This document shows, piece after piece, positions 48,360-61,334 of a stretch of 64,000 bases of DNA; the first letter of the stretch is position 1; each line of letters opens with the position of its first letter. Source of the DNA: Hygrocybe punicea. Lineage: Eukaryota; Basidiomycota; Agaricomycetes; Agaricales; Hygrophoraceae. Both the position numbers and the translations under genes were made by a program. A model generated the notes under the pieces. It was not told the origin of the DNA, did not search any database, and worked only from the letters and a program-made list of their open reading frames with translations. The DNA lies in contig OY744466.1 of assembly GCA_963556145.1 (NCBI GenBank), forward strand, positions 3,348,001-3,412,000, written 5' to 3'.

Positions 48360-48507
48360 CAGTCAAAAATGCTGCTGTCACCACATTTATCTCTCACTGT
48401 TCAAAATTGTCCAATCATCATTCCGTCCATTGCCTCTACAACCTTGAAGTCTTCAAATTTCAAAGGACTCCATTGAACGCAGGATAACTTGCAAAACTAA
48501 TCTACTT

Positions 48508-50266
48508 CTAGTATTGTACCGCGCTGGACACTCCCCCAACCTGAACATCTCCTGATTCAGCGGAGAGTTCAGAATCGAAGAGCCATAAACTCACCGACAA
48601 GTCGCCAATGCTTTTCAATACGGCGTGACAGAGAGACCTTTTCGCCAATTTCTGTGCAAGCGGGTGATGTCAGTTGGATCTTGGCCAGATCAGCTTTAAC
48701 GTTGAGGACACGTCCTCCAGTAGAGGTAGAGCCGATATTGATGAGCAGAAGCTCATTTTTCACGAGTTTTGTGACTTTTGTTTGTTTCTTGTCCTCTGTC
48801 TTGACACCAAGCAACCGACGAAGAAGGAAAAGACTGATTTCCAGTTCTAGACAGGAAGGTTGCGTGAGTGGGCATGTTCTGAGTAATGGATAGTTTTCAG
48901 AATCATCACCGGTGTAAATTTTAGGCAATTTCCCCACAGCACCCAACACTTGGCCAACCAATCGATCCGCTCGACATAAGGTTGGATCTATTCTCGTGCC
49001 CACACCGATTAGTCCTCCTGGTACAGCAAATTGCAGCAGGTTGTTTTCCGCATGCAGGGACATGATGCGGCTGAAGATGGGTTTGCATTTATTCCGACCA
49101 GCACTGTCCTTGGTAACGATCCCTGGCCTGATCTCAACCTCTTCCCCGAGTCGAAGCACCCCGGTGAGGATCGAGCCACCAGCCACACCTCCCTTGAGAT
49201 CATCAACTTCTGCACCCGGCTTGTTAACGTCAAAGGAGCGGATAACGATGAGACGAGGGTCGGAAGTGAAATCCCGCACTGGGATGGGGATCCGTCTGAC
49301 AATATACTCGTTGACGGCATCGATATTGTATTTTAATTGTGCAGATATGGGAACGATGGGTGATGATTCGGCGACGGTTCCTGATCATCCACACGATTAA
49401 CGTTCCGATGATCGAAACAGAGAGCTGAGCGTACCCTTGACAAATGCGGAGATACTTTTTTGATGCTCCAGGGCCTGAGCCTCCCTGATCAGATCAACTT
49501 TATTCTGAAGGATGATGATGTTCTTTAGTTCCATGATCTCAACGGCAGCCAGATGTTCCATGGTCTGTGGCTGGGGACATGTTTCGTTTCCAGCAATGAG
49601 CAGAAGGGCAGCGTCCATGACTGCGGCACCGTTCAACATCGTTGCCATCAGAATGTCGTGACCAGGACAGTCGACGAAGGAAACATGACGGATCAGTTTC
49701 ATCCGGTGACCACATCCCGGCCGTTCGCAAGGTGGGTTATCCTCCTTGTCAGAGCGAAACGAGCGATAACAGCCTGGTCGGGGGCAAGCTTCATTCTCGC
49801 ATTTATAGATCTGAAAAAAAGCGCTGAAACGTTCAAAGTTTTTAAAGAGCTTTTAGCACGGCGCCTTACTTTAGCATTCGCGTACCCGAGCTTTATAGTG
49901 ATATTCCGGACAAGTTCGTTCTTGAACCGCACAGTCATCACTCCCGATATCGCCTTCACGACGGTCGATTTTCCGTGAGCTACATGGCCAATGGTGCCTA
50001 GATATAACGGGTGCATCAGATGCTGCTATTGAAAGCAAGGCAAGTCACCGCGCCGACCCAAGTTGATGGTGGCCTGGGCAGCAAGAGTCAGATCGCTACT
50101 CCCTTGCTTATACTTTGGTACTCGCCTGCTTGGAGATAACCTCCGGTGATAAAGGTGTAAGTTTCAACACGTCGATGTCGACCTTTGGAACCACGTTAAC
50201 CGCATCCTCTTCACCATCCGAGTCCGATTCTTCGTGAAGCTTTTGAGGAATCTCTTCAGTCGTCAT
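48508..50266 (-). CDS. GCD11: translation initiation factor eIF2 gamma subunit
   Basis: About seven exons encode the GTPase subunit that carries initiator Met-tRNA to the 40S ribosome. The G1 motif is GHVAHGKST, the zinc knuckle includes [15 protein letters not shown] and [11 protein letters not shown]3 is DCPGHD and G4 is NKVD. Domains II and III follow ([58 protein letters not shown]). The start at 50266 gives an acidic N terminus MTTEEIPQK. Intron 50074-50125 has a GC donor and is followed by a 16-nt exon (50058-50073). The last exon is unusual: splicing after RLVG gives a 14-residue tail [13 protein letters not shown], not the RLIGW ending I expect from the family, so the 3' end is tentative. 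Confidence 0.93.
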
Positions 50267-50894
50267 ATTGTCGATTTATTTCTGGCAATGACTCAATAAT
50301 TGTCGGTGTTTCAAATAAACATGACACCACGTGACTTGTGTTTTTCTTTGTTTTTGTTTTTACTCTGCCACAACGTTCGTATAGTAGGAGTTGGAGGTGA
50401 CTGTGAGCGGCTTCTTGTGGGTTCGTCGGAGGGACGTGACTTGTGTGTGGTGCAGGTTTATGTGACGGTGCTCTGATATCGGCTTGGGAGTTAAAAGAAT
50501 GTTTGGTGCGCCTTTACTCAAGGATCATTTGAAGTCCTTATTCTTCTCGCTCCCTTTCCTTCAGCAACCCGCTTCCCCTCACAGACATTGAAAACGGATC
50601 TGACTTGAAAGGTTGCGCAACACATCCCTCTTGACACTAATTATAAGAATATTCTAATTGTGAACGAGACCACAATTTCAAATTACTCGGCTATCATTTT
50701 CCTGATCACCACCGAGCGCTGAGTATTGAGTACTGAGTCACCGTAGTCGTTGTGAGTCTTTGTGAGTCTTTCTGGGTAAGTCATTATGCATTATACATTA
50801 TGTTCGGTGTCACATATAAACTTATCACCCCACAGACTACTAGTACTTGCTCAGCGCTCAATACGCATCCACCGCACACCCCTTCCAAGTCCCA
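50267..50894. other. divergent promoter region of eIF2 gamma and F-box gene
   Basis: No coding region is supported. It has T-rich and TTTTTG-type runs at about 50339-50361 and a short direct repeat of GTGAGTCTTT at about 50752-50770. Confidence 0.55.
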
Positions 50895-52666
50895 ATGCGT
50901 CCCACCGGTTCCGACCTGAGCATCCCACAACTGATAGAGGCATTATGCTGGAATGTATCGGAATCAAATCAGAAACGCGACTGTGACAGGTATACGTCAA
51001 TCGATCTTGTGCCAAAACATTACTTAACTTCGTGCAATTATTTCCAGGTTTCAGTTTACCCTCACAAAGGTCGGTGCTTGGGCCAACAATGCAGGCGCAG
51101 ACCGCGACTTACTCTCGTTAACAGTTAGATGAACTTCGAGCGACTCTTTCAGGAACCACGACCGCTCTTGCGGTTCTCCGAAATTCGTTCTGTCCTGTGA
51201 ACCAATTGCCACCAGAATTATTGGCCGCTATTTTTCGCATGGGGCAAGTGTGGGTTTCTGATTTCCATCCTATGCCAGGCGACTTGGACCCGATGTATGC
51301 GAAACCGCGCAGGAAAAAGGAGAACTCAGAGGACCGTCGGTTCCCAGAGTCGCTCAGTTGGATGAAACCCACCTTTGTCTGCCACTATTGGCGCCAGTCA
51401 GCGCTCGCATTCCCGTCACTGTGGTCCAATGTCATTGCGTATAGAACAAGCGACCACTTGGCAAGATTATTTATCGAGCGCTCAAAAGCTGCCAGATTAA
51501 AGGTCTATTATAGATGGCCTGCCAATGAGTCCCAAACCAGGAGTTGTGAATTCCTCGAGATTTTGGCACCGCAATGTCATCGTCTTTTAGAGTTCCATGC
51601 TACGGCTGTCCCTTTTACAAACGTGCTAATGCTGCAGTCTCTTCTACAATTTGCCCCATTACTGCAGGCGTTATCAATCAGGATAGAAGAGGCAACCCTC
51701 GGGACAGAAATTCCTTTTACCGGCCATACGCCTCGCTTGCGGAAAGTCACTTTCCGATGCTTCTCTCCGTGGCAGGAAAATAATTTCAAGAATCTTACTC
51801 ACATCTCCTTGCATTCTCCAGTCAACAATGGTCAATATATGTGTCAGGAGTTTCTCGACTTTTTGGAGGCTTCACCCGGTCTTCAAGAACTGATCTTGGC
51901 TCACGATGGTCCCGTCATCGAGGACATCTTTCCCGTTTCAATACATGGACGAGAGCCCGTTGCTCTGAACCAGCTTCGTAATCTGGAATTTGGTTACTGG
52001 CAGACGCCCCAAGCCGTAGCCGATTTCCTTGATTGCTTGATCATCCCTCGTAATGTCGATCTGACTATATGGGGATGTATCTTTGACACGGAATCTATGG
52101 ACACTTCATTATCCACCCTTTTCCCAACTCATTCATCTCAGCGGAACAACATTTCCCGTCTGACCAATATCCATATCGTACTTGTGTCGTCGTTCCTGCT
52201 CCCGAACTGCCTCTTCGTGAGAGACTCGACTCTGACCATCGTTGGTTCCTTTATGCTCGACCTAATATTCACCGCACCGGCCTGGTTACCCGATAAAGTG
52301 GAGGAAATCTGGCTGTCGTGTGATTCACACCCAGAAGTCCCCGAATATGTAGCCTTTTTCAACCACATGCCGATCCCGACCACTCTTACATTTTGTGGCG
52401 CATATCTACCGGATGTTGTTTATGCCATGCAAATTTTCCATGGTCACGTCGACGACGAGTCCGAGCTCCTCATCACAGAACCCTTCTGGCTTCAATTCCC
52501 CGATGCGCATTCGCCCGGCGCGACTACTTATGACGAAGATATCGCTGCGCAACTCCAGAATTTCACCATGCGTGTGGAGTCGAGACCTGATAGGATGGAA
52601 CTCGGCGGTTTATGGCCCACTGCAGCATCCGATTGGCACAGCGAGTCTTGTTACACTCTGGCATAA
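50895..52666 (+). CDS. F-box protein of agaric type
   Basis: Three exons. Exon 1 (50895-50989) and short exon 2 (from about 51049) lead by a 55-nt intron with GTCGGT donor into a long last exon. The joined start is MRPTGSDLSIPQLIEAL, then FQFTLTKLDELRATLSG. The F-box itself is NQLPPELLAAIF, with the partner motif VCHYWRQSALAFPSLWS. Downstream come leucine-rich helices and strands of an LRR-like fold, as in many expanded agaric F-box proteins. F-box proteins join target proteins to SCF ubiquitin ligase; the target is unknown. The stop is at 52664-52666. Confidence 0.83.
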
Positions 52667-52915
52667 ACATATCCTGTACTAACTTTATTTGCCCATACTA
52701 ACAGGTATATAACCACGTAAGCTTGGAAAGGATCACTTTCCCGGGATAAGCGTATCTTGATACCAGAAGTTGGTAATGGTCAAATGCTAAATTTTGTACA
52801 GTAATATCCAATGCGCACTCTACCGAGAATTCCTAATGAATGCGTAATATACCCTAGGACAAATGTCTATATGTTTTCAAATGAAGTTCAAAGATTATTG
52901 AGGCCCAAGATTTTT

Positions 52916-55473
52916 TCACAGTGACCTCTGGACCAACCAAGCACCAAATACGATCGCCGTCAACAACACGACGCCAGAGAGCCCTCGTGTTGTCCCAGAC
53001 ACACACCCATTCATCAACTTGTTCCCTTTGCTCGTACTTCCCAGCTTCTGGCCCATCCCACGATTCCCATTCGAGGTCGCCAGTACAGATGGGTCGACCG
53101 CCGCAGTGTTGTGGGTCTTCGTGAAGGCCGTGGTCGGGAACGTCATCGTAGATGACGGGCTGGATTCTGCAAACGCCTTATCGTTCAGGAAGACGAGTGC
53201 GAATCCGGGTGCGGGAACCGTGACCGGGCACATGTTGGTGGTCGAGTCGCATGAGATGGTTTGGATAGACTCTTTTCCTTGCAGCGTTCCGTCTGATTCA
53301 AATACGCCACCAAAAGTCTGGATGGTGTAGTAATGTCAGGATAGCGTAGACATAGATTGGCGACATTTCTCACCTGTCCGGCCCAGGTGAAATTGCCCTT
53401 CTGGGAGACAGATGACGCCAATAGGTATCTGAATATACATTATTATCCAACGAGGTGGCACGCCAACACTCGAGCAGTACTCACTTGACATTCACCTGGC
53501 TCGGAGTTGCATTCGGTTGCCCAAAAGGGCCACCACCTATCGAAATATTGGCTGTGTAGTCACTAGCGCCAGAAGGGTCCGTCACGAAATTAAACAAAGC
53601 TAGCCTCACAGGGTTGCCGTTTTCGAATATCGCATAAGCGGGCGTGAACGTGTTCCCACTGTTCGCACCCAAGTCGAGTACCTGTGATGCATTCGAAGGG
53701 CCCAGTGCTTCCGCCATTACGAGCGCTGAGTAGTATACCGGTCCGATGGTCCATTGATGGAAAGTAGATTGATTAGTTGGGGGGGCTGGTGACAATATTA
53801 GAGGGCATATGTCGCACACAATTGGACTGGCATACGTGTAAATGGCTGAGATGGTCCGAGAACGTCAGGATGTCTCGTTGGCAGGAGATTTGAGGAGATA
53901 CCCACATTATAAAAGACACTCTGTCCACCCACATGCAACAGGGCCCCAGAGAAGTTGCTGTATGCCATCTGCAGGCCAAAATCGAGTGCCCATAAAGCGG
54001 CCCCGAAGCTATCACTAATGCCTGGGAACCCACCGCAGGAGGCGGTATTCGTCTCGAACATGATCATCGGCTTGTTGACACTCTGCGCTAGGTTCAATGA
54101 GTTCAGGTATGGCGCAACGATGCTTATCCCGGACCCGTGATTGAGGAATGTGGGAAACACATCCTGTGGATTCCTAGGGGTGCCGACGTTGAATTGGGCA
54201 AAGCAATTATCTGTAGGGTAGCTGCCCTGACATGGTTAGTGATGTCAAACTTGGTTGAGAGGGAACAACGTACTGTTCAACAGCCAGGGCAGCCAGATTC
54301 GCACTGTAGGCGGGGATGAAATTCGTGTCCCACACCATCTCTGGGGTCCAATCACCAGTCGCAAGATTGGGACCGATTAACATATTGGGGTTCCTGATCT
54401 GTGTATCGTTGCCCATCGCCTGCACCAATGCCCCAAATTCTCCGAAATAGTCGAAAGGCGAATATGTCTTTAGGTAGCGATGCGTCAGTGGGTCAAATTG
54501 GTGTTACGAGTTGGTTTGACGTACTATTGGACGATGACCGTGTCTGGCATAAAGATCTGGCTCATTTCCTGCTTGTAAACCAATGAGATTGTTTCCAAGT
54601 ATAGCTTCTCCATACTCAGCGATCTGCAGGCGGAAATTCGCGGTGTCGTTGAATGGAATGCCTGCGACAGTGGTGCCTTTAGACCGTGGCAGAGGATGAA
54701 AAAATTGAAGGTTACCTAAATACCACTGGACATTCACGAGCGAGGAAATATTGGACATCATGTACAAAACTTCAGGTGTGAAGAGTAAAGGAGGGGTGTC
54801 GGTCTGTGTTTTGTGTTATGTGTTATGTTATCAGGGTGGTACTTGCGCGATCAGCCCGTCCAAGGACGCACAGGATTTGTCACACCAGATAAATCTTTCT
54901 CAAGAACTTTGCCGTCCGGCAAGCTCTGCACAAGAGTCGCGGTCTCTTGGGTGTTTCCACCAACACGAATATTAACTCGTCCACCCCGGGCCTGGAGATT
55001 GGCCATCAAATTAAGGAATGGAACTTGGAGGAAAGACCTGTATTGCCGTTAGTACCCGGGAATAAATATTCGAAAAAATGTATTACGAATTCTTTCCAAC
55101 TGCAAGTAATGCAACAATCAGCCCGTTATACGATGCATGGGTAACTGGAAGATACGTTACATATTTGATTTGAGACGGAGAACTCTACTGAGAACCCTAG
55201 AAAAGAGCCGCTCAAGGGAATAGAAATTCCAGGGACGACTCCATTCTGTAGCTGGATGGTAAAGTTGACGGGGATTGGGGGAGTAGGAACTGGGGGGGCA
55301 ACAAGGACGGTGGTGTCGTAGGCGGCTCCCAGTGTATATGTGCTGGGATCAGCGGTTCCCGTGCTAGTGAGCTGCAAGGGACCTTGACCCTTTGGATAGT
55401 ATACGGTAACGGACGCCTTTACGATGATGAGAAAGCCAAGCAGCAGCAATGAGCGGACTTGTGCCGAATGCAT
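52916..55473 (-). CDS. glycoside hydrolase family 79-like beta-glucuronidase, membrane-anchored
   Basis: A multi-exon gene with a signal peptide (MHSAQVRSLLLLGFLIIVKA) and a TIM-barrel of GH79 type. Motifs: GRVNIRVGGNTQE, TPEVLYMMSNISSLVNVQWY, acid/base glutamate in LQAGNEPDLYA, and the nucleophile candidate in PMIMFETNTAS. A C-terminal beta domain follows (FTWAGQTFGGVFESDG). The last exon ends in a Ser/Thr-rich stalk and a hydrophobic tail (GVVLLTAIVFGAWLV), so the protein is probably GPI-anchored or tail-anchored at the cell surface. GH79 enzymes remove glucuronic acid from proteoglycans such as arabinogalactan proteins. Substrate is inferred from the family. Confidence 0.87.
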
Positions 55474-55687
55474 AACAGGTTCGTGTAGGGCACCCGGCGG
55501 TGGAAGGCAGTACTAAGTCAGACTAGTTGTTGTCAGGTACTACTAGTTGACGCATGTGTGGGAAGAGTCTTCATCCCAAATTGGATTTGCGAAAAAGAAA
55601 TTGTCGGCTTCTCGGCCTCGGGATTCAAATTTTATTAGCTAATTCATTAAAACATTTGCTTAGTCATATTTAGCCGATCGCCAACTT

Positions 55688-58469
55688 ATGACCGTGACCA
55701 AAGATCACCATGAACGACAAACCAGCACCGATATCGTTGCTGCTCGAACAGGAACGACATTCAGCGTTTCGCTGGCCAGGGACTTCCTGTTTAGTGGGTC
55801 TCCACTTGCAGCTCCTTCGTTCCTGATAATAATGGTTGCACGTGTTAGATGGCCGCGCCGAGTGGCAAAACCATCGCAAAATCGTAGAGATAATGTCCCA
55901 GGATCCTATCTTCAGCAAATCTCAGCGGTGCGCTCCAGTCAAGAACCTAAGTACTACAAATTCTCACCAAAAGCCGTTGCAGACCCTTTATGACGAGAGG
56001 AGAACGGTACCAGAACGCTCTTGCCATGACTACACGTCTCTACGAATTGAAAGAAATCCACAGCTGGTCTGCCCTTGATTTAGATATTGCACTGTACCTC
56101 TTGGACGAAAGTGTACCTATGAGGCTGCATGTCGTTGGTCAGTATTTGCCCATATTTCAATATAAATACTTGAATTTCTCTGTGTGCTTAGGCTTTGAAC
56201 CTATAATTCTATCACAAGGGTCGCCCTCACTGATTGCCAAGTACGGGTCGCTTATTGCCACCGGAGGAATCATTGGTTGCTATGTGCAGACAGAACTCGG
56301 CCATGGAACCAATGTCTCTGGGCTGGAAACGACGGCTACTTATCTCCCAGAGACACAAGAGTTTGAGATCAATTCTCCGACGTTAACCAGCAGAAAGTGG
56401 TGGATTGGAGCAGTAGGAAAAACAGCTACCCATGGCGTCGTACAGGCAAAGTTAATATTACAAGGAAAAGACCGTGGTCCGCATCTATTTTTGGTGCAAT
56501 TCAGGTCGCTCGGTAAAGTTCACTCTACCTCTCAACAACAATAACAAACAACATTCCCAGAAACACACAAAGTACTGCCTGGAATTGAAGTTGGTGATAT
56601 TGGTACGGCGAAACCTGCTAGTGACACCCGTTTCGCCGAATGTACTGATCAAAGTTTGAAATTCAGGACCAAAGGCATTTGCAGGAGGTGCCGGGTTGGA
56701 CAATGGTTATGCCAAGTTTGACCACATCCGAATACCGAAAGATAACATGCTCTCCAAATTTGCCCGCGTAACTGACGATGGACTGTATATGCAGCCCCCC
56801 CACGCGAAACTGAGTTACGGCGGAGTGAGTTCATAGCCACTGTGGAGTCCATATCATAACAACGCGTCTGTTTTGCCGATAGATGCTGTATATCCGCGCC
56901 AGGTATGATTTCGTAACCTCCATACCAGCCCATCGAAGAATTGATTCAACTGGTTTGGCAGCATGGTTACCTCAGGAGGTCTAGTCATTGCAAAGGGTAC
57001 GAACCCCAATTATTGATCGCTCAATATGTATGGGTTAACACTTCGAAGCGGTTACGATTGCCCTTAGATACACCACTGTCCGCCGGCAAGGCGAGATTGG
57101 CGCGAATGGGCTCGAGCGTCAAGTCATCTCGTATCCTTCAGTGTATTATCGCCTCCTCCCCATCTTGTCGCATGCCTATGTCTATGTACACCTGGGCCGT
57201 AATCTGGTATCCATTACTTTGCTTTCATTCATATCTCAAACTCATCTCTGCTCGTCCAGAACACGGCGTTCCAAGCCATGACCTCCCGCCTGTCGTCGGG
57301 TGATACGTCTTTGCTTGCCGAAATCCATGCAACTACCAGCAGGCTGAAAGTTCTAGTGACAACTACCAGCGCCAACGACATAGAAGTCGCCCGTCGCTGC
57401 ATGGGTGGTCATGGGTATTCCGCTTTTGCGGGACTTGGTAGGCTATATGCCGACTACGTTCCCAGCACAACGTACGTCGTTGCTTTCAGCACATTCCCCG
57501 ACTGACAGCATTGGGCTTCACAAGTTATGAGGGTGACAACTTTGTGTTGGATCAACAGGTAGTCCGAGCTTCACTTAAATCTTATAAGATGTTGTTTTCT
57601 GCAACATTCCCTTCAGCATTTGGACTTTCGCCGTCATCATTCTACCTTCGTCTCCTCGTCAGCTCTGCCCGACCACCAGAGCTGTCCGCATCGTCTTGGC
57701 AGGATCCAGCCATTCTCATTCTTCTGCTAGAGTGGAGGGCCGCGCGCATCGTGCAAGAACTCGCTCAGAGCCAGTCTACTACAGATGCCAGCGTCAACCA
57801 GAGAGTATCAAAGGCCGTCGCGGATGCATTTGTCGCTGTTCAGGTTGGCGAGATGATCAACAATCTCTCGCTAGGTCCTGAGGAGAAAACGGTTGTAATT
57901 GACCTGTATAAACTAGTAAGCCGGGACATATTGGCTTGCTAAGCTACTATCATCCGTCGAGAACTGAACATGTTGGTAGTATCTGCTTACGACGATAGAG
58001 GCAGCTCTGGTCGATTTGTTCTCCTTCAAACTCTTCGTAGTGGCGCCTGGCCCTGACTCTATTGACCCCACGCGAACCCTGCGGCTGTCTATATCGGAAC
58101 TATGTCGCAAACTGCTTCCAAACGCGATTGGCCTCAGCGACGCATTTGGATTCACAGATTGGGAACTCGATAGGTGCGTAAATATATGTTTGCTGGACTC
58201 CGTTCCAACCTTGGATTGCAATAATTTATTCACACTAGTGCGCTTGGAGCGTACGATGGGAATGTATACGAAGCGTTATGGGAGCGTGCGCAGGCGGAGC
58301 CCCTCAACCAACGGGAGGTTCCCGATGGATATGAAGTGCGCTCTAGTCTCGCATAAGCAGCATCGTCAGATTTGCTGGGACTCACCACATGCCCGCTTTG
58401 AAGGAATTTATCAAGCCTATGCTCCAACGTGGGCAAAGATTGGCTGCTCAATCTACGGCAAAACTCTAA
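55688..58469 (+). CDS. peroxisomal acyl-CoA oxidase
   Basis: About 14 exons encode roughly 690 residues of an acyl-CoA oxidase, the first enzyme of peroxisomal beta-oxidation, which makes trans-2-enoyl-CoA and hydrogen peroxide with FAD. The start at 55688 gives TDIVAARTGTTFSVSLARD, and splicing at 55796-55850 gives FLFNGRAEWQNHR. Core motifs are CYVQTELGHGTNVSGLETTA, SPTLTSRKWWIGAVGKTATH, VRRQGEIGANGLERQVISYP and ARRCMGGHGYSAFAGLG, with YEGDNFVLDQQ. The last exons give SALGAYDGNVYEALWERAQ and then EFIKPMLQRGQRL. The protein ends in AKL, a PTS1-type peroxisome signal. The TAA is at 58467-58469. Many joins were tested and keep frame. Confidence 0.92.
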
Positions 58470-58641
58470 GGAGGTCAGTGTGCACATTCTCCGCTGTAGG
58501 TCTCAAGTGAACTTCAAACTTTTAGCACAATAATTACAGAATGTCGCCTCCTTTGTAAGTCCACAGTCGAGATTTGAAAATACATGTGAAGCCTACAACA
58601 ATACAAACATATCTGCTTTTACATTCACATCACAGTTAGTG

Positions 58642-60517
58642 CTATGAGGACGCTTCTGCGTCCGCCTTTACCTTTTTAGTGTTTTTGATTTCAGGAGGAG
58701 CGTCCTTGCCCCTCACCCCCGTGTCAGGACCGCCGTCAGGTTCGATGGCACGCTTTCTCTTCTCCCCAGTCTGTACACCGTCATCCGCGTCTGGTTTGTC
58801 ACTCTTCTCCTTTCGACCGCCGCCGCCACCTCCCCGCCCACCTCCTCGCCCACCACGCCCACCACGCCCACCGCGTCCACCGCGTCCACCACGACCGCCC
58901 CGGACCCCTCGTGAAGTCCCGTTCCCGTTCTGTGAGTAACCCAAGGCTTTCTGAGCAGCCGCCTTTGCCCGTTCCAACTGGAAGTCCTTTTCTTCCTCGT
59001 CTGCAGTAAGGATGCTGGTTAAAACACGTAAGTCATCAGGTTGAACATTACAGACCGTCAGGAATAGACCAGGTCAGGTCCTTCGAATTCAGTGTTTTCA
59101 CTGTTTCCTTGACAAACGTGATATCTTCTTCAGAGAGCTCCTTGTCGAAACCAAGTAGCCCATGATCGTCCCCGCGAGTGTATTTGATGAACGGGACTCT
59201 TGGGAATCTCTCTCGTAGCGGGTTCTATGACGCATCAGATGCAAACAACAACGCAGCACACAATCGACTAACCTTGATATCATTATAATGAATGTCGCTC
59301 CCACATCCTTCAAATTTCATTGTGGCACCCTTCACATGCGGCACGTCCTCGTCTTTCACCGTACCGCCGCCTTCATCGTATACCCGAATTTTGTGGCCCA
59401 TGAACTCCAGCCAGATGTCTGGTTTAGTCTGCACGCTTGCTGTCGATTTGCCCTTGTTGTTCTTCGCCTTTTCCATCAATCTGAATGCGTTAAATCCTCT
59501 GCGGTTTCCGACCGTTTCCTTGGAGTTGGCACTGCCTTTACCCTTCATGCCCTTTTCCTTCATTTTCATATCGCAATATGCCTCTCTGTGTAAGGGAACA
59601 TCAACAACGAATAAGTCAATGGCAGTATTCTTAGCACTTGGTCATGATCAGTAACTGTTCTCCATTCCATGAAGGTGGAGGCTCCGCCTTCAAAAAGTTC
59701 TCGACGTATTTGAAGTCAGAAAATTCGACGAAGGCGGAACCCTGTTGAGCATCAATGTTCATTGGTTACCGCTGGTTTGAAATGGCTCAACGCGAACCTT
59801 GAATTCCTTCGAATCGTCACGTCTCATCCTCACCGCGTTAACTTTACCATACCGATTAAAAAACTCTTCCAACTTTTGTTGATAATCCGATTCCTCCTTC
59901 CCAAATCCTTTCTAGACTCTGACGTTATAAAATCACCATAGTCAGTGACACAGAATGACGAACCGCGTAGATACTTCTCTCAAATTGACCCTTTGGTTCT
60001 TGGACCTCTGTACGGCGGCGGACTGAAGTTTGAGTCTCGTTCACTTCAAGATCTTCACTCAGGGCAAGGGCTTTCGCAACCCACTCAACGCCGAGAGAAT
60101 TAAACTCCCTCATACGCTTAAACGAGGATAGCGTCGCAATTGGAATCCAATGGTCGGGATTGGCGGTGTACAGAGCCCACATGAATCTCCCCAAGATAAA
60201 CTCGATTCAGACACAGGGCGTGAATACGAATTAAAAGATAGTTACCTGTCGAATGGTAAGTTCGAGTCTGCGAGATAAAACTCGACTCCATTCGAAGAAA
60301 ATGTCAGGTACTCCTTCTCGCAGCAAAAGGCGGTATTAAATGGCGTACTCTGTCTAGCAGCTCTAAGCATTTTTTGCTTTTCCTCCCCGTCCGCCAAGCT
60401 TGAATTTTCTGAGCTTTCCCCAACATGCGAAGAACTCTGGACAACCGGGGTAGGCGAGATATCAGGCTCCTCATTCTTTTTCTCGACAATTGGCTCAGGC
60501 GCGACAGGGGTAGCCAT
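58642..60517 (-). CDS. La protein (RNA 3'-oligoU-binding chaperone)
   Basis: About seven exons. An acidic N terminus after MATPVAPEPIVEKK leads to the La motif (EFYLADSNLPFDR, FMWALYTANPDHWIPIATL). The first RRM follows (GSAFVEFSDFKYVENFLKAE, with RYGKVNAVRMRRDD), then a second RRM-like domain (KPDIWLEFMGHKIRVYDEGG). The C terminus is an RGG-box: about ten Arg-Gly-Gly units at 58830-58905, then a basic KRKRAIEP patch. La binds the UUU-OH end of new Pol III transcripts such as pre-tRNA and protects them in the nucleus. The start at 60517 has a strong context (GCCATGGCT); an ATG four codons upstream is possible. Confidence 0.92.
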
Positions 60518-61334
60518 GGCTGTATACAAGAGATTGGGGCAGGAGAACCAAAGCCGCTTTGAGTGCTGGGATGAACTTGAACTTCGGTCTTCCCCGGTCT
60601 CTAAAGTTGAAGTTGCACATCGAGTCTATGTAGCCTCAAGCCTTCCGGCACTCTAGCCAAGATCTCACCGAAATGTGTACTTCAAGTTCTGGTTATGTAC
60701 GAAAACTCGCTAGGGTTAACGTTGGTATCTCAACCATGAACTCCTGGATCTCTGCGTCTGCTAAATAAAAGCTTGGATGTATTCGCCGAAGGATTCATGG
60801 CGCTTCTAGTCCAGAACGTAGGAACATTTCACGATGTGCGGAGGTCCCGGTCAGTTATTCCAAAACAAATCTTACGAATTGCTGTGATTAACTCTATCAC
60901 TAAGTCGTCGCAGACATCAAAATGTCCGTTGGTTTTCAACAACCCAACACCTTCATTCCATTTGCCGACCATCATGTCTCTTTTTCATAGTGTAACTGGA
61001 AGATCACGGATGCCGATCAGACTACGGATGTACGTACCATTTCACGGGACTTTCTTTCAACCAATAAACTTTGCTTCACCGCCGTAGATACGGAGGAAGG
61101 AAAGCAGATTCTGCACGGAATTTCTGGTGGCGATCCGAAATTTTACTTGATAGTTCAGGGCCTCGCATTCCTTCCAGGAATTGAATGGCTATAAACATTT
61201 GCGGACTTCTATACCTTCCGCTTTGGTGAGGTGAACGGCCTTGGATGGTGTCAACATCAATTACGGAGCCGATTGTACTCCTGTAACCTTTGGTTTCGCT
61301 TTTCAGCAAATCCTCAAATCCTTTCTGCACCTCC
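60518..61334. other. 817-bp gap between La and ABM genes
   Basis: Divergent promoter region. Short open frames on both strands (up to 132 codons at 61076-61474 minus, mostly opposite the ABM gene) show no motif and no splice logic. No RNA gene or repeat was seen. Confidence 0.45.

Noticed and set aside
58679..58939. Plus-strand Pro/Arg-rich frame
   Set aside because: Complement of the RGG box of the La gene.
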